This document shows, piece by piece, positions 39,118 through 50,361 of a stretch of DNA of 64,000 nucleotides; positions within the stretch are counted from its first letter, which is position 1; each line of letters starts with the position of its first letter. The position numbers and the translations under genes were made by a program. The stretch is from Gordionus sp. m RMFG-2023 (lineage: Eukaryota; Nematomorpha; Gordioida; Chordodea; Parachordodidae), in NCBI RefSeq assembly GCF_954871325.1, contig NC_088779.1:13332846-13396845 (forward strand). The letters run 5' to 3'. Under the pieces are notes generated by a model that saw nothing but the letters and a program-made list of their open reading frames with translations, had not been told where the DNA came from and ran no database searches.

Positions 39118-39930
39118 TTGAAAAAATATTATACATACATACAAAAGATACTACAAATGATGGCAGAGTTATTAAACATCAAACTCGATTCTAACTCATG
39201 GCTTCAATCAACTCTCCCTTGTAAATCGGGAGAACTAGACAAGATCGGCATTAATTATAGCCCTTGTTTCCTTCATCTCATCAACCTTATCAGTATAAAA
39301 TATTACCTCGCAAATTATTACCATCGATAAAAATAATTTATTAGATGAAGCCTTACGTTGTTGGAATATTAATGTCTTACCAAACACAGCCCCACCAGAT
39401 TCAACGAAACAAAAAGATTGGGATCAAGGATTGGTATCTCGTTCCTTAGCTTACCTCAACTTGACCGATGATCATCAATATAAATCCCTCCTACGATCAC
39501 TTAATTTCAGCAACTCTGGCCATGAATGGTTAGTTTCATATCCCAGCATTTTAACTAACCAGCTAATAGATAACCACGCTTTTCGTTATGCAATCAATTT
39601 ACGCTCGGGCGTACCTTTTCTAAACCATTATATTTGCATTAAATGCAATCAAGCGGCAGAATCATATGGGAGACACGCTCTCCACTTTATAAAAAATCAG
39701 CCGACATGATAAAATAATTATAATAATAGCTTCTTTTTTAAATAAAGCCAATTTTCCCTGTATTTTTAGAACCGACATCTTTTTTAGATAAAAAACGCCC
39801 TGACGTCAAAACAATCGTACTTTTTTTAATGGAAAAGCCTTTAATATGGGATTTTACCTGCATTGACCCCATGGCCCCATCTAATAATTCGCATGATCCC
39901 CTTAACAGAGGCTAATCTGTAAAAATTATT
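39118..39930 (+). pseudogene. non-LTR retrotransposon reverse-transcriptase relic, C-terminal part, upstream piece
   Basis: Plus-strand pieces in successive frames read SWLQSTLPCKSGEL, then QGLVSRSLAYLNL, LINHAFRYAI-type and LRSGVPFLNHYICIKCN followed by ESYGRHALHF, then FLEPTSFLDKKRPDVKTIV and KPLIWDFTCIDPMA. This order, with a CxxC..H..H knuckle then KRPD and L-W-D-T-D motifs, is the C-terminal region of a widespread family of animal LINE-type reverse transcriptases. Frameshifts and a stop after LNRG show decay; the catalytic RT part is not present. A hAT element splits it from its continuation at 41529. Confidence 0.8.
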
Positions 39931-40441
39931 AAATACTCATACCTCATGTGCAGTGGCGTATCCAGGATTTTCTTATAGGTGGGGGAAAATTTTTTGGGGG
40001 CTTCGCCCCCAAACCCCTTTTACCTGGCCTTCGGCTAGTTTTCCCCTGGCCTTCGGCCGGGTCTTATTTAGCTATTCTATTAAATTATGAATAATTTAAT
40101 AATAATTATATTTCTATTTTTAACTATTATTTACTAATTCGTGCTTATGGATAGGATATTACAAGCCTCTTTTTTATTATTTCAAGTTAGGTATATTATA
40201 TTTAATAATGATTTTTTAAATGTAAAGCTTTATTTATATGTAAAGTTGAAATAAAGTGTAATGTCATTTTTTTTATAAAATTTGCTTTAAAAACTAGCCT
40301 CAGCTTAAATTCTCATACAATATAAGTAGAATATAATTTTTTTTATTGAAAATACTAATAGTAGTTTAAAATATTGACTAGAAAATAATTAAATTAACAA
40401 GTTTTTTTTAACTTCTTATCAAATACAAGATTTTTAATTAT

Positions 40442-40630
40442 TTAGTTTGTCTTTGTAACCAAATCTCTGTGTATATATAACAGAGCTAACCCATTTAGCC
40501 GAGATTCAGTACTTCGTAAATATGTTTTCAACCTTCTCAAGTTGGAAAAAGTCCTTTCATTCGTACATGTTGTAATAGGCAAACATGCAAGAATATAAAA
40601 CAACTTCGAAATATTAGGAAATTGAGCCAA
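40442..40630 (-). pseudogene. hAT transposase C-terminal dimerisation domain
   Basis: 61 codons matching the hAT family C-terminal signature: ACLPITTCTNERTFSNLRRL, KTYLRST, then RLNGLALLYIHRD. This is the best preserved transposase segment in the window; the rest of the same element is fragmented. Confidence 0.9.
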
Positions 40631-41396
40631 GGTTTCTTTACACCGATTGAGCGCATCAATAGCATGCTCAGGTAAAATAGCTAAACGTATAAATATTTAT
40701 ACCACAATTCGAATTCACTGATTAAATTTATTTCAGTATCAATCTCATAGGAATAAAATTTTTCTAAATATTTAATTTTACCAATAGTGGCATTAGAAAA
40801 TGAAGAAGGATCTTTGGGTAATAAAACTTGAAGATTGCTAAAGACTTGTTTTTTATCTAAAACCCGTACTTTTATTTGCGATAAAAAAGTATCTAAGAAT
40901 GGGATGAAAATGGATATTTTATAATATTCTTCAGTTGAGCCAATATTTATTTTCATCTCAATAATGGCCTAGGTGCTAGACGAGGTTTAATTAGTATTAT
41001 ATCATAAAATTTAGCCTTCGATTCAACGTCTAGATAAATATTATGAAAATATTTATCTACATTCATTCTTATTGTATCTACCTGTTCATGTATATTTTCC
41101 GCCAAATCAATAACTTGAACCAAATCTAAATTTGGTTTTTGTAAATTTCTACAAAGTAGTGAGCTAAAAATAATTTAATGATGCAACTAGCAGCAATGAT
41201 AAACTCTGATTGATCAATTGAATTCAATAATGATATCGCTGCTAACGACACATTCTACTTTTTTTCATGCTCAGCCTTATTTATAAATTATCGTTTGATT
41301 TCAATCTCTTTGACTAAATATTTTTACATTTTATTAATATTTTTGTATAATATGTTGGAAAATTGATATTCAAATATTTGTAAAATTTTGATTGGT

Positions 41397-41430
41397 GGGG
41401 GGGGGGGGGGGGGGTCTGGGGGGTGGGGAT
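41397..41430. repeat. G18 tract with further G runs
   Basis: Eighteen consecutive G, then tct, six G, t, four G: meets a four-run G-quadruplex pattern many times over. Located inside the hAT right end. Confidence 0.9.
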
Positions 41431-41528
41431 AAAATTTTTATTAGCTTAAAATGATATTTATGAAAATAGTCAAATTTGCGATGAGGGGGGGAAATTTCCC
41501 CCTTTCCCCCCCATTGGTTACGCGCCTG

Positions 41529-41720
41529 CTCATGTGTGACAACCACTTTGTTCCCATAGCAGCTACATCAACCTGCTCTTTTGGACAAGCGGCATTAGAT
41601 CTCTTCAAAATAATATCCAAATCAATAAAAAAATCATATTTTTCTCCATTTTATAACCTCAAGCAGAAAATCGCCGCATCTATAATTAGATTTAATTATC
41701 AAATATTTAAAACATCATAG
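41529..41720 (+). pseudogene. continuation of the LINE relic beyond the hAT insertion
   Basis: Open plus-strand frame CDNHFVPIAATSTCSFGQAA then LDLFKIISKSIKKSYF corresponds to the segment that follows the L-W-D-T motif in this family (the D-T-L..S..GAAAE region). Removing the hAT and one copy of its target duplication puts this frame in phase with the upstream piece. It ends about 215 bp before the BARD1 start codon. Confidence 0.75.
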
Positions 41721-41934
41721 CCCGACCTCGCCACTTGATATTTTTTTTTAATGTCTCTTTTTATGAAAATATACATTTGTATCAATCTTTTTTTTAACTT
41801 AAACTTACATATGACATATTTTATTATATTTTCTATATTATTATGTGAATTTTTAATTAATAATATAAAAAATTGAATTTTAAAAATTAATATACACCTT
41901 GCGGGTACGGTGGCGCTGCTTTTTAAATTTTACC

Positions 41935-44900
41935 ATGGCTTTAAACAACGACGATATTGAACCCTTGAAACAAACTCTTCTATGCTATAAATGGTAAATA
42001 AATCATCTTATATGGATTTGAATATTTTGTTTTAGTCATAAAATAATGAAGAATCCATATATTTATAAAAAATGCAGACACCATTTTTGTGGGTAAATAT
42101 ATCTTATACATATCATTATAAATATATTGTAAGGAAATGTTTAATGAATACTGGAAATTGTTTATTATGTAAAAAAAAAGACACTGCAAAAAAAGATTCA
42201 ACACTAAAAGATATAGTGCATATTTATAATAAATTAGATACACTACTTACAATTAAAAGTAATTTCAAAATATACAAATTAAATATATTTTGAAGATAAA
42301 ATTAATCAATCTGGGTTACTCATTGATAAAAATCAATCAATTGAAAAAGATTATAATAAAAAAAACATTGATTTAAATGAAGCATCGACTAAAATAAATC
42401 CACAAAATATGCAAAAATTAATAGATACTTTAGAAACAGTTGGAAAAGTTTATCCAATTAATAAGAATAAAATATTAAAGCTAAATATCAAAGGTGAAAC
42501 TCCTTTACATCAAGCAGCTAAAAAAGTTAGAAAACTACTAAATTCTCATACTATTTTTATTTCAAAAGGGAGATATTACAAAATGTGAATCAATATTACA
42601 TAGTTATTACTCTGATATTAGTGCTAAAAACCCACAACTACATGATTTGATTAATGCAAGAGATTTTGCTGGCTGGACTGCTCTTCATGAAGCTTGCAAC
42701 CATGGTAATCATCAAATTATACCAATTCTTGTTCATTATGGGGCAAGCATAAATGCATTTGGACATAATAATGAAACACCCCTACATGATTGTATTGCAA
42801 ATAATCATATTGAATGTGCTAGATCTTTGCTTAATTATGGAGCTGACCAGAATATAAAGTTAGCTAAAATTTGTTAATATTATTATATTCTTAAATAAAT
42901 ATCCTCCTCACACTTTCCCTTTCCCCAAAAAAATAAATATGTCATGAGCAGAGGTTAGACCACACCACAAAACCATAATGAATTATTATAATCCAAAATT
43001 AGAGAACCAAACTCTTATAAATGTTTATATGGTGATAGTTTTTATTATTGATTTTAAATGATTTGCATAATTTAAAAGATAATAGTAATTTGTTATTTCT
43101 AATTCATGTTTTCTGATAAAAGAAAAGGCCCAACTTATTTTCTTTAATTTTTGCTTGGTTTTTATTTTAAGAATATTTTATTATATTATTATGGCCCAAA
43201 TAAAAAATATATTATGATTAATTTAGTAATTAGAGATAATAAAAACTGGGAAAAACTGATGAATTTTCATATTCAAAAATAATCAGAACAGAAACCATTT
43301 TAAAGTAAAGAATGGAACTGAACTGTAACATTAACACCCTGATCATAGATGTGACAATACCATTTGTTGGTATTGGCAAATTTTCTTTTATGGCTTAAAT
43401 TAATAATTACAAAACATTTTTGTGGACTGAGAAAAAAATCTCTTATTTTTTTCAAATTAACAATTTTTTTTGGATTAATTTTTTTGTTTTTAATTCATGT
43501 TTTATAGTTTTAAAAAAATTATTAATTGTTTGATTATTATTTTTAATAATATTTTTAACCCTTCAATACTCCAGTGGGTTATATGAGACTGACTTGCTAT
43601 AATTGATATTACATAAAAACGGTTTGTTATCATGATCTGGAATCTTCAGTGTTTTCATCAAATATGTTTTAGAATCTATATTCCAAATTTCATATATTTT
43701 GGTTGACTAGTTTTTAAGATATAGGCATTTTGTGACTGATTGCGGTTTGTGGGACACCAAAGAAAATAGGTAATTTTTAAAAAAAAAATTTTTAAATAAA
43801 TTATTCTAATTATCTTTTTTAAAAATTTTTTTTTATCATTTATCATTATTTTTGCAGAATATGAAAGGAAATATAATAAAATTATTTAAAATATAATATC
43901 ATTTTTTATATTTGAGTTGAATATGAAAAAATAACATTATTATCTTATCCAAAGAAAGAAAAGGATGTCATAATGCTATCAACTTTCCACCATAATAAAA
44001 ATGTTGATATAAATGACACAAGTAAACCTGAAATTATAACATTTGATAATATGACTAAAGGTATGCAAAATGGTGTACTGAATGAAAAAGAATGATTCAA
44101 TTTTAAGGTCAAATCGATGGCCCAATGTTTACACTTCTAAACATAATATCAATTAATTTATATAATATAGCAACACAAAAATATACACTATAAGAAGTAA
44201 TTTCATATAAAAAATTATTAATGTAACTTAAGCCATATTTAGAGTACAATAAAAATTCTCATGCCCTAACTTTTGAAGGAATCTATTTGCATTATATTAG
44301 GCAAAGTTCAAAATAGAAATCCCACTCAAGAGTAGGGTGTCCTAGCAATAAATATGAGAAAACTAAATATTTTTGTCAAACATGGAAGAAACATATCAAA
44401 ATTAACATATTTAAATGTCCTATATTTTTTTTATGTTTGAATGGATCTTGTTTTTTTATATTGAAGAATAAATTTATATGATGATATGATGGATAAATTA
44501 TTTTTTTTAATTTGATATTTGAAATTTTAAAAAGGTAAGCTTTTTTTAGAAAATTTTGGCACATAATTATTCTCTTTATCTTTAATAAGCATAATAAATT
44601 AAAATAAATATTTTATCAAGTTTAAGGTTAGTACTATCTTATATTCAATATTAAAATCAAAATAATAAATACAAAAGGAGATATATACATTTGAAATTGG
44701 GGTCTATCAAACCCCACCAGAGCATTTTTTTACCGGAGTATTGAAGGGTTAATATATTTTTATATATCTATTAAAAAATATATATACTATGATTAATTCA
44801 AAAATAAGATCTTAAAAACCGTAATTAACCGATATAAATTTTTCAAAAAGAACTGCAAAGGAATTAAACCTTTATAAAATGTTAAACTAAGAATTATGGA

Positions 44901-47900
44901 ACAAAATTGATACCCTGCAAAAATTTGATTGATGTTAAGATTGAAATAGTTCTATATTTTCACGACTCTATTTTAAAAAATTGCCAAAATCTCTAATTAT
45001 GATATATATGGCGAATTCTATATCAAATCAACTAACTTAAATTTTGTCTACTGGTATTAATACCATAACTAAGAAAAAAAATGAAATTTTACCTTCCAAA
45101 TTTGATTACCCGCTAAGATATGGGCATTTAAAGCGCAAAAAAAGGTATATTTTTGAAAAAATGCACCTCAATTATTTTCAAATATCTCGAGAAATAATTT
45201 AAATTTTATTATGTAGCTTAATAATAGTTCTTTAATGAAATAAAAATAAATATAATAGAAATTAATGCGAAAACCGGAAATAGTCATAGGTATTTTTTTT
45301 CCTCTAGATGGATATCACATTGCTTTATATTTACACAAAATCCTAGACTGGGATGAACATGGCTCTAGGAGTTATCACTCTTTATATGGCTAAAATTGAT
45401 CAAATTTAACATAAATTTCTAAAAAATTTTTTATCTCTAACATTTGAGAGGTGGCTGGGATAATGTGTTTTATTTAACACTTTAGTTAAATTTTGTCTCG
45501 AAATAACTTGACAAAATTATTTTAAATATTAATAATCTACCAAAATTAAAATTCAACAATGAATTTTGCCCATGAAAAATTAAACAATATGATTCCTTAT
45601 TTCTTTATAGCTACGATAATCATTAATTCGCAACTTTAAATTTAAATGTTGGCGAATTCTTAGTTATTGATGAATTTTCAGAAAACTATGTATTTGTAAT
45701 GCAGGATTATGCACAAGGATTTATTTGACCAATAATCAGGCCACTATCCACCCTTTAATGATTTATTACAATAAAACATGTAAATTTAGTGGTTATATCA
45801 GATTGTTAGCACAACACATGTGCATTTTATTTATTTAAAACAAACTTGATCCTATTTTTAAAAAAAGATTTGATAGAGTGGCCAAAATTTATTATTTTTC
45901 TGATACCCAATATAAAAATAAAAAGACTTTATTAATCTCTACAATCATGAAAATGATTTTGGGATAAAGGTTGAGTGACATTTTTTGTAACTGCACATGA
46001 TATAAGTCCCTGTTACAGTTTGGTGGGCGTTACTAAACGGTTGGCAGCTCGAGCAAGCTTGCAACGCCCATATGAACATCACATATTGACAACAATGAAT
46101 TTATTTAACTATGTAAGAAATAATATTCATGGGGTAAATTATATATTTGTGATTAATAATGAATATATTAAGAAAATTATCGTAAAGCCGGTTTTTGAGA
46201 GCAAAGAAAATTTCTGGAACACAAAAGTTCCAACGAAAACAAAATGAAAGTCAAAATTTATTCAATTCTTTTGATTTAATATATAATATATTTTAAATAT
46301 AATTATGAATTTTTGATTGTATTATATGTAATTACTAATTATGCAATTTGAGGCAAATAAAGTTATAAATATGCTTAGAATTATTTTGTCAGGTAATTTC
46401 GAGACAAAATTTAACTAAAGTGTTAAACAAAGCACATTATACCAGCCACCTCTCAAAAATTTTGTTAAGGATAAAAAAAAAGTAAGAGTAAGGGTTTATC
46501 ATTTAAACATAATTTTTAAATAAACATTATTTCATAATTATTCATGAAATTTAAATATGATAATATTTGTTGTAGTTGAGACTTTTGGGGCCTTAAAATG
46601 AATTGAATTAAATACTAAATTCTTTATTATCTATATAAATTGACATAAAAGGAAAAAAGTTAAAAATAAAAAAAATTAAAAATTAAGAAAATTATCTGTA
46701 AAAAATAAAAAGTTAAGAAAATTAAGGCGAAAAAATAAAAAAGTTAAATCCGAATTGTTAAAAAAACTCTTAAAGTATGAAAAATCCACAATTATCACAT
46801 AGACTGGGATCTAAATAATAACTTAATAATTTTAATAAAACATTATTTTTGTTTGAATTTATTTAAATTTGAATAATGCATTTTTTTGTAACGCAATAAT
46901 ACAACAATATTTATGTTAAATTTGTTCATTTTAGCCATATGAAGAGTCATAACTCCTAAAGCCATGTTCATCCTAGTCTAGTATTTTGTACAAAAGCAGT
47001 ATGATATCTATCTAAAGAAAAAAAATTCTATGGCTATTTCCGGTTTTCGACATTAATCAGATTTCTATTATATTTATTTTTATGTCATATTAAAGAACTA
47101 TTAAGCTACATAATAAAATTTAAATTATATATCGAGATATTTGAAAGTAAATGAAGTGCATTATTTTGTCAAAAATTTACCATTTTTCCGCGCTTTAAAC
47201 GCCCATATATTAGCGGGTAAGCAGTGTTGGGAGGTAAAATTTTATATTTTCTTAGTTTTAGTATTTACTCCCAGTATGCAAAATTTAAGAAAAATAGAAG
47301 GGGGTCGGGTTGAGAATCGACTTTTTTTGTCAATTTGATATGGAATTTACCATATTCGGCTTAATACAAATCTGCTATCTTCTGCTCCTATTGAACATCT
47401 TTTTTCTTTGTATTAATACACCAAACCGACGGAGACGATGGTATATTTGAGAAATTAATTTTTATTTTAAATCAAAATGTTTAAATTTAATTGTCGACAT
47501 TATTATATTACGATTAGATCGAGTTTGGAACTTTTACCATCAAACATATAAGTTCGAATATTACTCTTCATGTTAGGCTAATACGGCCACACTAGATCTT
47601 GAAATAAATTGAGCTTTTGATGATAGTTGTAATTAAAACTAAGTAATTATTAATTAAATATGTTATCCGCAATGTACTTAATTATAATGAAAAGAAAATA
47701 CTGGTTATCTCGAATAAATACTAGCCTTTTGCAAAGCTCGATATTTGGCATATCTTTTAGCTTTAAAAAAATAATATTCTACTAGTACGTTGCCCAAAGG
47801 AGTTGACATGAACGTCTTATATAAACAAATAAGATTTATACAAATTTTATATTAATATATATAACATCCTAACTTGTAAGGATATATTATCCATATAAAG

Positions 47901-49246
47901 TATTTCCCCTAACGTTATATCTTATTTAATTGAAAAGTAATTTTGTTTATATTCGAAAAAAATATTTTATACTTTCAATCATGATTACAATCGTCTAAAA
48001 AATACTTATTTATCAGAAACGATAGTGGATTGACTCCATATGATTATGCATACTCTGAAGAAGCTAAAGATTTATTAAATGACTTTAAACAAAATCAATC
48101 GATTTGTCAAGAAAACTTTAAAGAAAATATTAGTCTAGTATCTCTCGATCCTGAAATAAAACAAAATAATAATCACAAATTGTTTATACTTACATCTGGA
48201 TATAAAAAATTTACTGATTTTAGCAACAAAAATAATGTATTAGCTTCAAGTGATAATTCCTTAAAATCCCCTTTAATAACTGATGATTTTTCTCAAATTT
48301 TTTCGAAATGTAAATTTGTAGAAAAATTTGATCCTTCAGTGTCTCATTTAGTAACCTTTAATAGTAACATATCCAATAATAATGATAATCAAACTCAAAT
48401 ATGTGCTAAAACTACCAAAAGGACCTTAAAATATTTAATGTGCGTTTTGAGTGGGAAATGGATTGTCAGTGATATCTGGTTACATGAATGTATTAAAAAT
48501 CAAAATTTGATGGGTGAGATTCCATATGAAATTGAGGGCTGCATTACGAAGGATAGAAATTTTTCTACTAAATTAGCACCTATTAAAGGTAGAATCGCCA
48601 AGGAAAATAAAGTAATTATAATTTTATAAGATATTTATATTATATATTAAAACAGATTCTAGGATTATTTCATGGACTAAAAATTTATTTAAAGGGACAA
48701 TTTGAGCACCCCAATCCTAGCAAATCAGAAATTTTGACCCTAATAAAATTAGGCCAAGGTCAAATAATTATCAGAGACCCTAGTCGTCGCTCTTTTACAT
48801 ACAAGAACGAGGTCAAGGATGTATCGTCGTCCGCGGAACTAAATTCAAACCAAATTAATCCCAACTCGACACTTTCGGAAATCTTTCATAATTGTAAAAC
48901 GATTATACTCCTACCAATCAGCAGTAAAGATAACAAGGATAGAGCAGATACAAATATCAATGAAGGTGAGTGCAATATTCTGACTTACTTAAAAGGCTTT
49001 TATTATTACGATATTAATTCTTTCGACCAATTAATAGCTAACAACACTTATGAGGGTAGTGATGTCAAAAATCATAGATTCGATACGAATTTGAAATATT
49101 ACAAAATCAATCCCTGTAAAATCATTCAAGCAAAGGATTATTTCGTCAAAAATTCGAATAAATTAATTATTGAAATATTAATATTAGACATAGATTGGCT
49201 CCTGGATTCTATTTCCCAATACGAACTAATTAAAAAAATTCGATGA
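41935..49246 (+). CDS. BARD1: BARD1 orthologue (RING-ankyrin-BRCT), 7 exons
   Basis: Partner of BRCA1 in a nuclear E3 ubiquitin ligase acting in homologous-recombination repair. Exons 41935-41993, 42036-42092, 42134-42258, 42296-42525, 42569-42858, 48017-48611, 48656-49246; phases agree and the total is 649 codons including stop (human BARD1 777 aa). Seen: a complete C3HC4 RING with C17, C20, C33, H35, C38, C41, C48 and C51, split over the first three exons; ankyrin repeats about residues 144-267 (GETPLHQAAKK, then DFAGWTALHEACNHG, then NETPLHDCIANNHIECA); first BRCT about 309-425 (TLKYLMCVLSGKWIVSDIW); second BRCT about 455-645 starting GLFHGLKIYLKGQFEHP. The ATG has a good context (accATGg) and begins just before the RING as in relatives. 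Introns are 42, 41, 37, 43, 5158 and 44 nt. The long one holds two transposons. The linker between RING and ankyrins is shorter than in vertebrates. Identification rests on the unique domain order and residue matches through all three domains. Confidence 0.96.
43559..44748. mobile_element. piggyBac-like non-autonomous element in BARD1 intron 5
   Basis: Inverted ends CCCTTCAATACTCC (43559) and GGAGTATTGAAGGG (to 44748), each flanked outside by TTAA (43555-43558, 44749-44752), the piggyBac target. A second inner block, gtggg-tt then atagac/atgagac, is shared in inverted form. 1,190 bp without a transposase-like frame. Confidence 0.85.
45000..47370. mobile_element. element with ~0.5-kb inverted arms in BARD1 intron 5
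   Basis: Left arm about 45000-45515 and right arm about 46385-47370 are reverse complements in ordered blocks: for example gcgaaaaccggaaatag versus ctatttccggttttcg, cctagactgggatgaacatg versus catgttcatcctagtctag, and aggtggctgg versus ccagccacct. The right arm carries an extra 440-bp AT-rich insert (about 46476-46910). Between the arms lies a broken plus-strand transposase-like gene. Outer ends and target duplication are blurred. Confidence 0.75.
45640..46247 (+). pseudogene. broken transposase-like gene of the long-inverted-repeat element
   Basis: Plus-strand fragments in order: VIDEFSENYVFVMQDYAQGF, a frameshift, NQATIHPLMIYYNKTCKFSG, more decayed sequence, then TFFVTAHDISP and SLVGVTKRLAARASLQRPYE with FNYVRNNIHGVNYIFV. 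I recognise this as a widely repeated animal protein family, usually annotated as uncharacterised, whose members read FF(A/V)T-HGK, GG-VKRLAARASLQRP. Conserved acidic residues (the D of VID and of QD) suggest a DDE-type enzyme, which is inference. Several stops and shifts. Confidence 0.65.
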
Positions 49247-49544
49247 TTTTACCGGACTAAAAATGAATTATTTTTTCCAAAATATTTATTTTGCTGGCAT
49301 TTTCTACTTATTTATCGCCAATACTAAAAAATTATCATTTTTTATCTATGTTCATTTTTATTACGGTTGTCCGACAAATCTGATCGGTTATTTTCGAGAA
49401 AAATCTTATCAGCCCGATATCATTTGAAAATCGATTTAATTTTTTAAAATAATTGCCTAATTAATTATACTTTATCCCCCAGCACCACTATTTTTATAAT
49501 GAAAACGTATTTGTCTATTTATTTATTATATTTTATAAGAGACA

Positions 49545-49550
49545 AATAAA
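49545..49550 (+). terminator. candidate poly(A) signal of BARD1
   Basis: AATAAA about 300 nt after the BARD1 stop. Nearer non-canonical signals could be used instead. Confidence 0.3.
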
Positions 49551-50320
49551 AATATTTTGAATTTGATTTTATATAAAAAATTTATGAATTATGATTATTT
49601 ATAGAGTTAATCCTAATTTAAATAGAATTATATATTATTTAAAGTAATAGATTCAAAATCCATTTAAGAATAGAATATTTTAGAATCAAAATAGTATGAC
49701 GCTTTGAAATACTTATTTTATTAGAAAAGATAGTAAAGAAATATTCTGATACATTTTTAAAAATCCAAAAGCTTAAAATTAAAATAGTAACAATATCAGG
49801 CAATTTTTATATTAAAAAAAGGATCGGCTTTTATAACATATTTTGAATTTTAATTGATATTACTAATTGGACAGCTTATTCAAAAATTAAAGTTTACTGA
49901 TCTGATATAAATTTAATGTACATATCAATTTATAAAAAGATTTTTATTAATAAAATTATTAATAAATTCCGACTCTCTAGTAAAGCTTTTAATGAGTTTA
50001 ATACAATAATTGTAAAATTTGTCGTTAAAAGAATTTTTCATAGCCTCCATTATTTACAAGAGTTATCAATTTGGTATATATAGTTTTATCTCATAAAAGC
50101 TTTCATAATAAATTTGTGATCTTTGATTTGAAAAAAGAAAAAATTGTTAGTCGAGCTTATTGATGTAGATGGTAATGTGAATTTAAGAAAATTTTTTAAT
50201 CAATTTCTTCATTTAATTATGAAATTATAATAACGGCAGAGGTAGCCAGGATGCCATTTTTACTCTCTACAACTATCCAGATTTTAATATAAGAAATTCT
50301 AAAATATATTTTGCAAAATT

Positions 50321-50326
50321 TTTATT
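50321..50326 (-). terminator. poly(A) signal of RRP12
   Basis: AATAAA on the minus strand 35 nt downstream of the RRP12 stop codon at 50362. First canonical hexamer after the stop. Confidence 0.5.
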
Positions 50327-50361
50327 CTCATAAATTTTAATAAACAACATATTCTTCGGAT

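Larger units (their letters stand above)
39951..41528 (-). mobile_element. hAT transposon inserted in the LINE relic, exact target duplication
   Basis: Left end cagtggcgtatccagga, right end ggttacgcgcctg; flanks 39943-39950 and 41529-41536 are both ctcatgtg. 1,578 bp. Minus-strand transposase remnants: 40956-40681 (with STEEYYKISIFIPFLDTFL) and 40630-40442, the dimerisation domain with TNERTFSNLRRLKTYLRST and LNGLALLYIHRDL. Stops and shifts separate them. Inside the right end are an 18-G run (41397-41414) and a G7/C7 palindrome near 41485-41512. Confidence 0.95.
49247..50361. other. intergenic stretch between convergent BARD1 and RRP12
   Basis: About 1.1 kb of AT-rich DNA between two stop codons facing each other. 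It should hold both 3' UTRs. I see the two poly(A) hexamers described separately and no element ends, ORF or RNA gene. Confidence 0.6.

Noticed and set aside
39118-41720. Active retrotransposon
   Set aside because: Only the C-terminal region is present, with frameshifts, a stop and an inserted hAT; no catalytic RT or nuclease seen.
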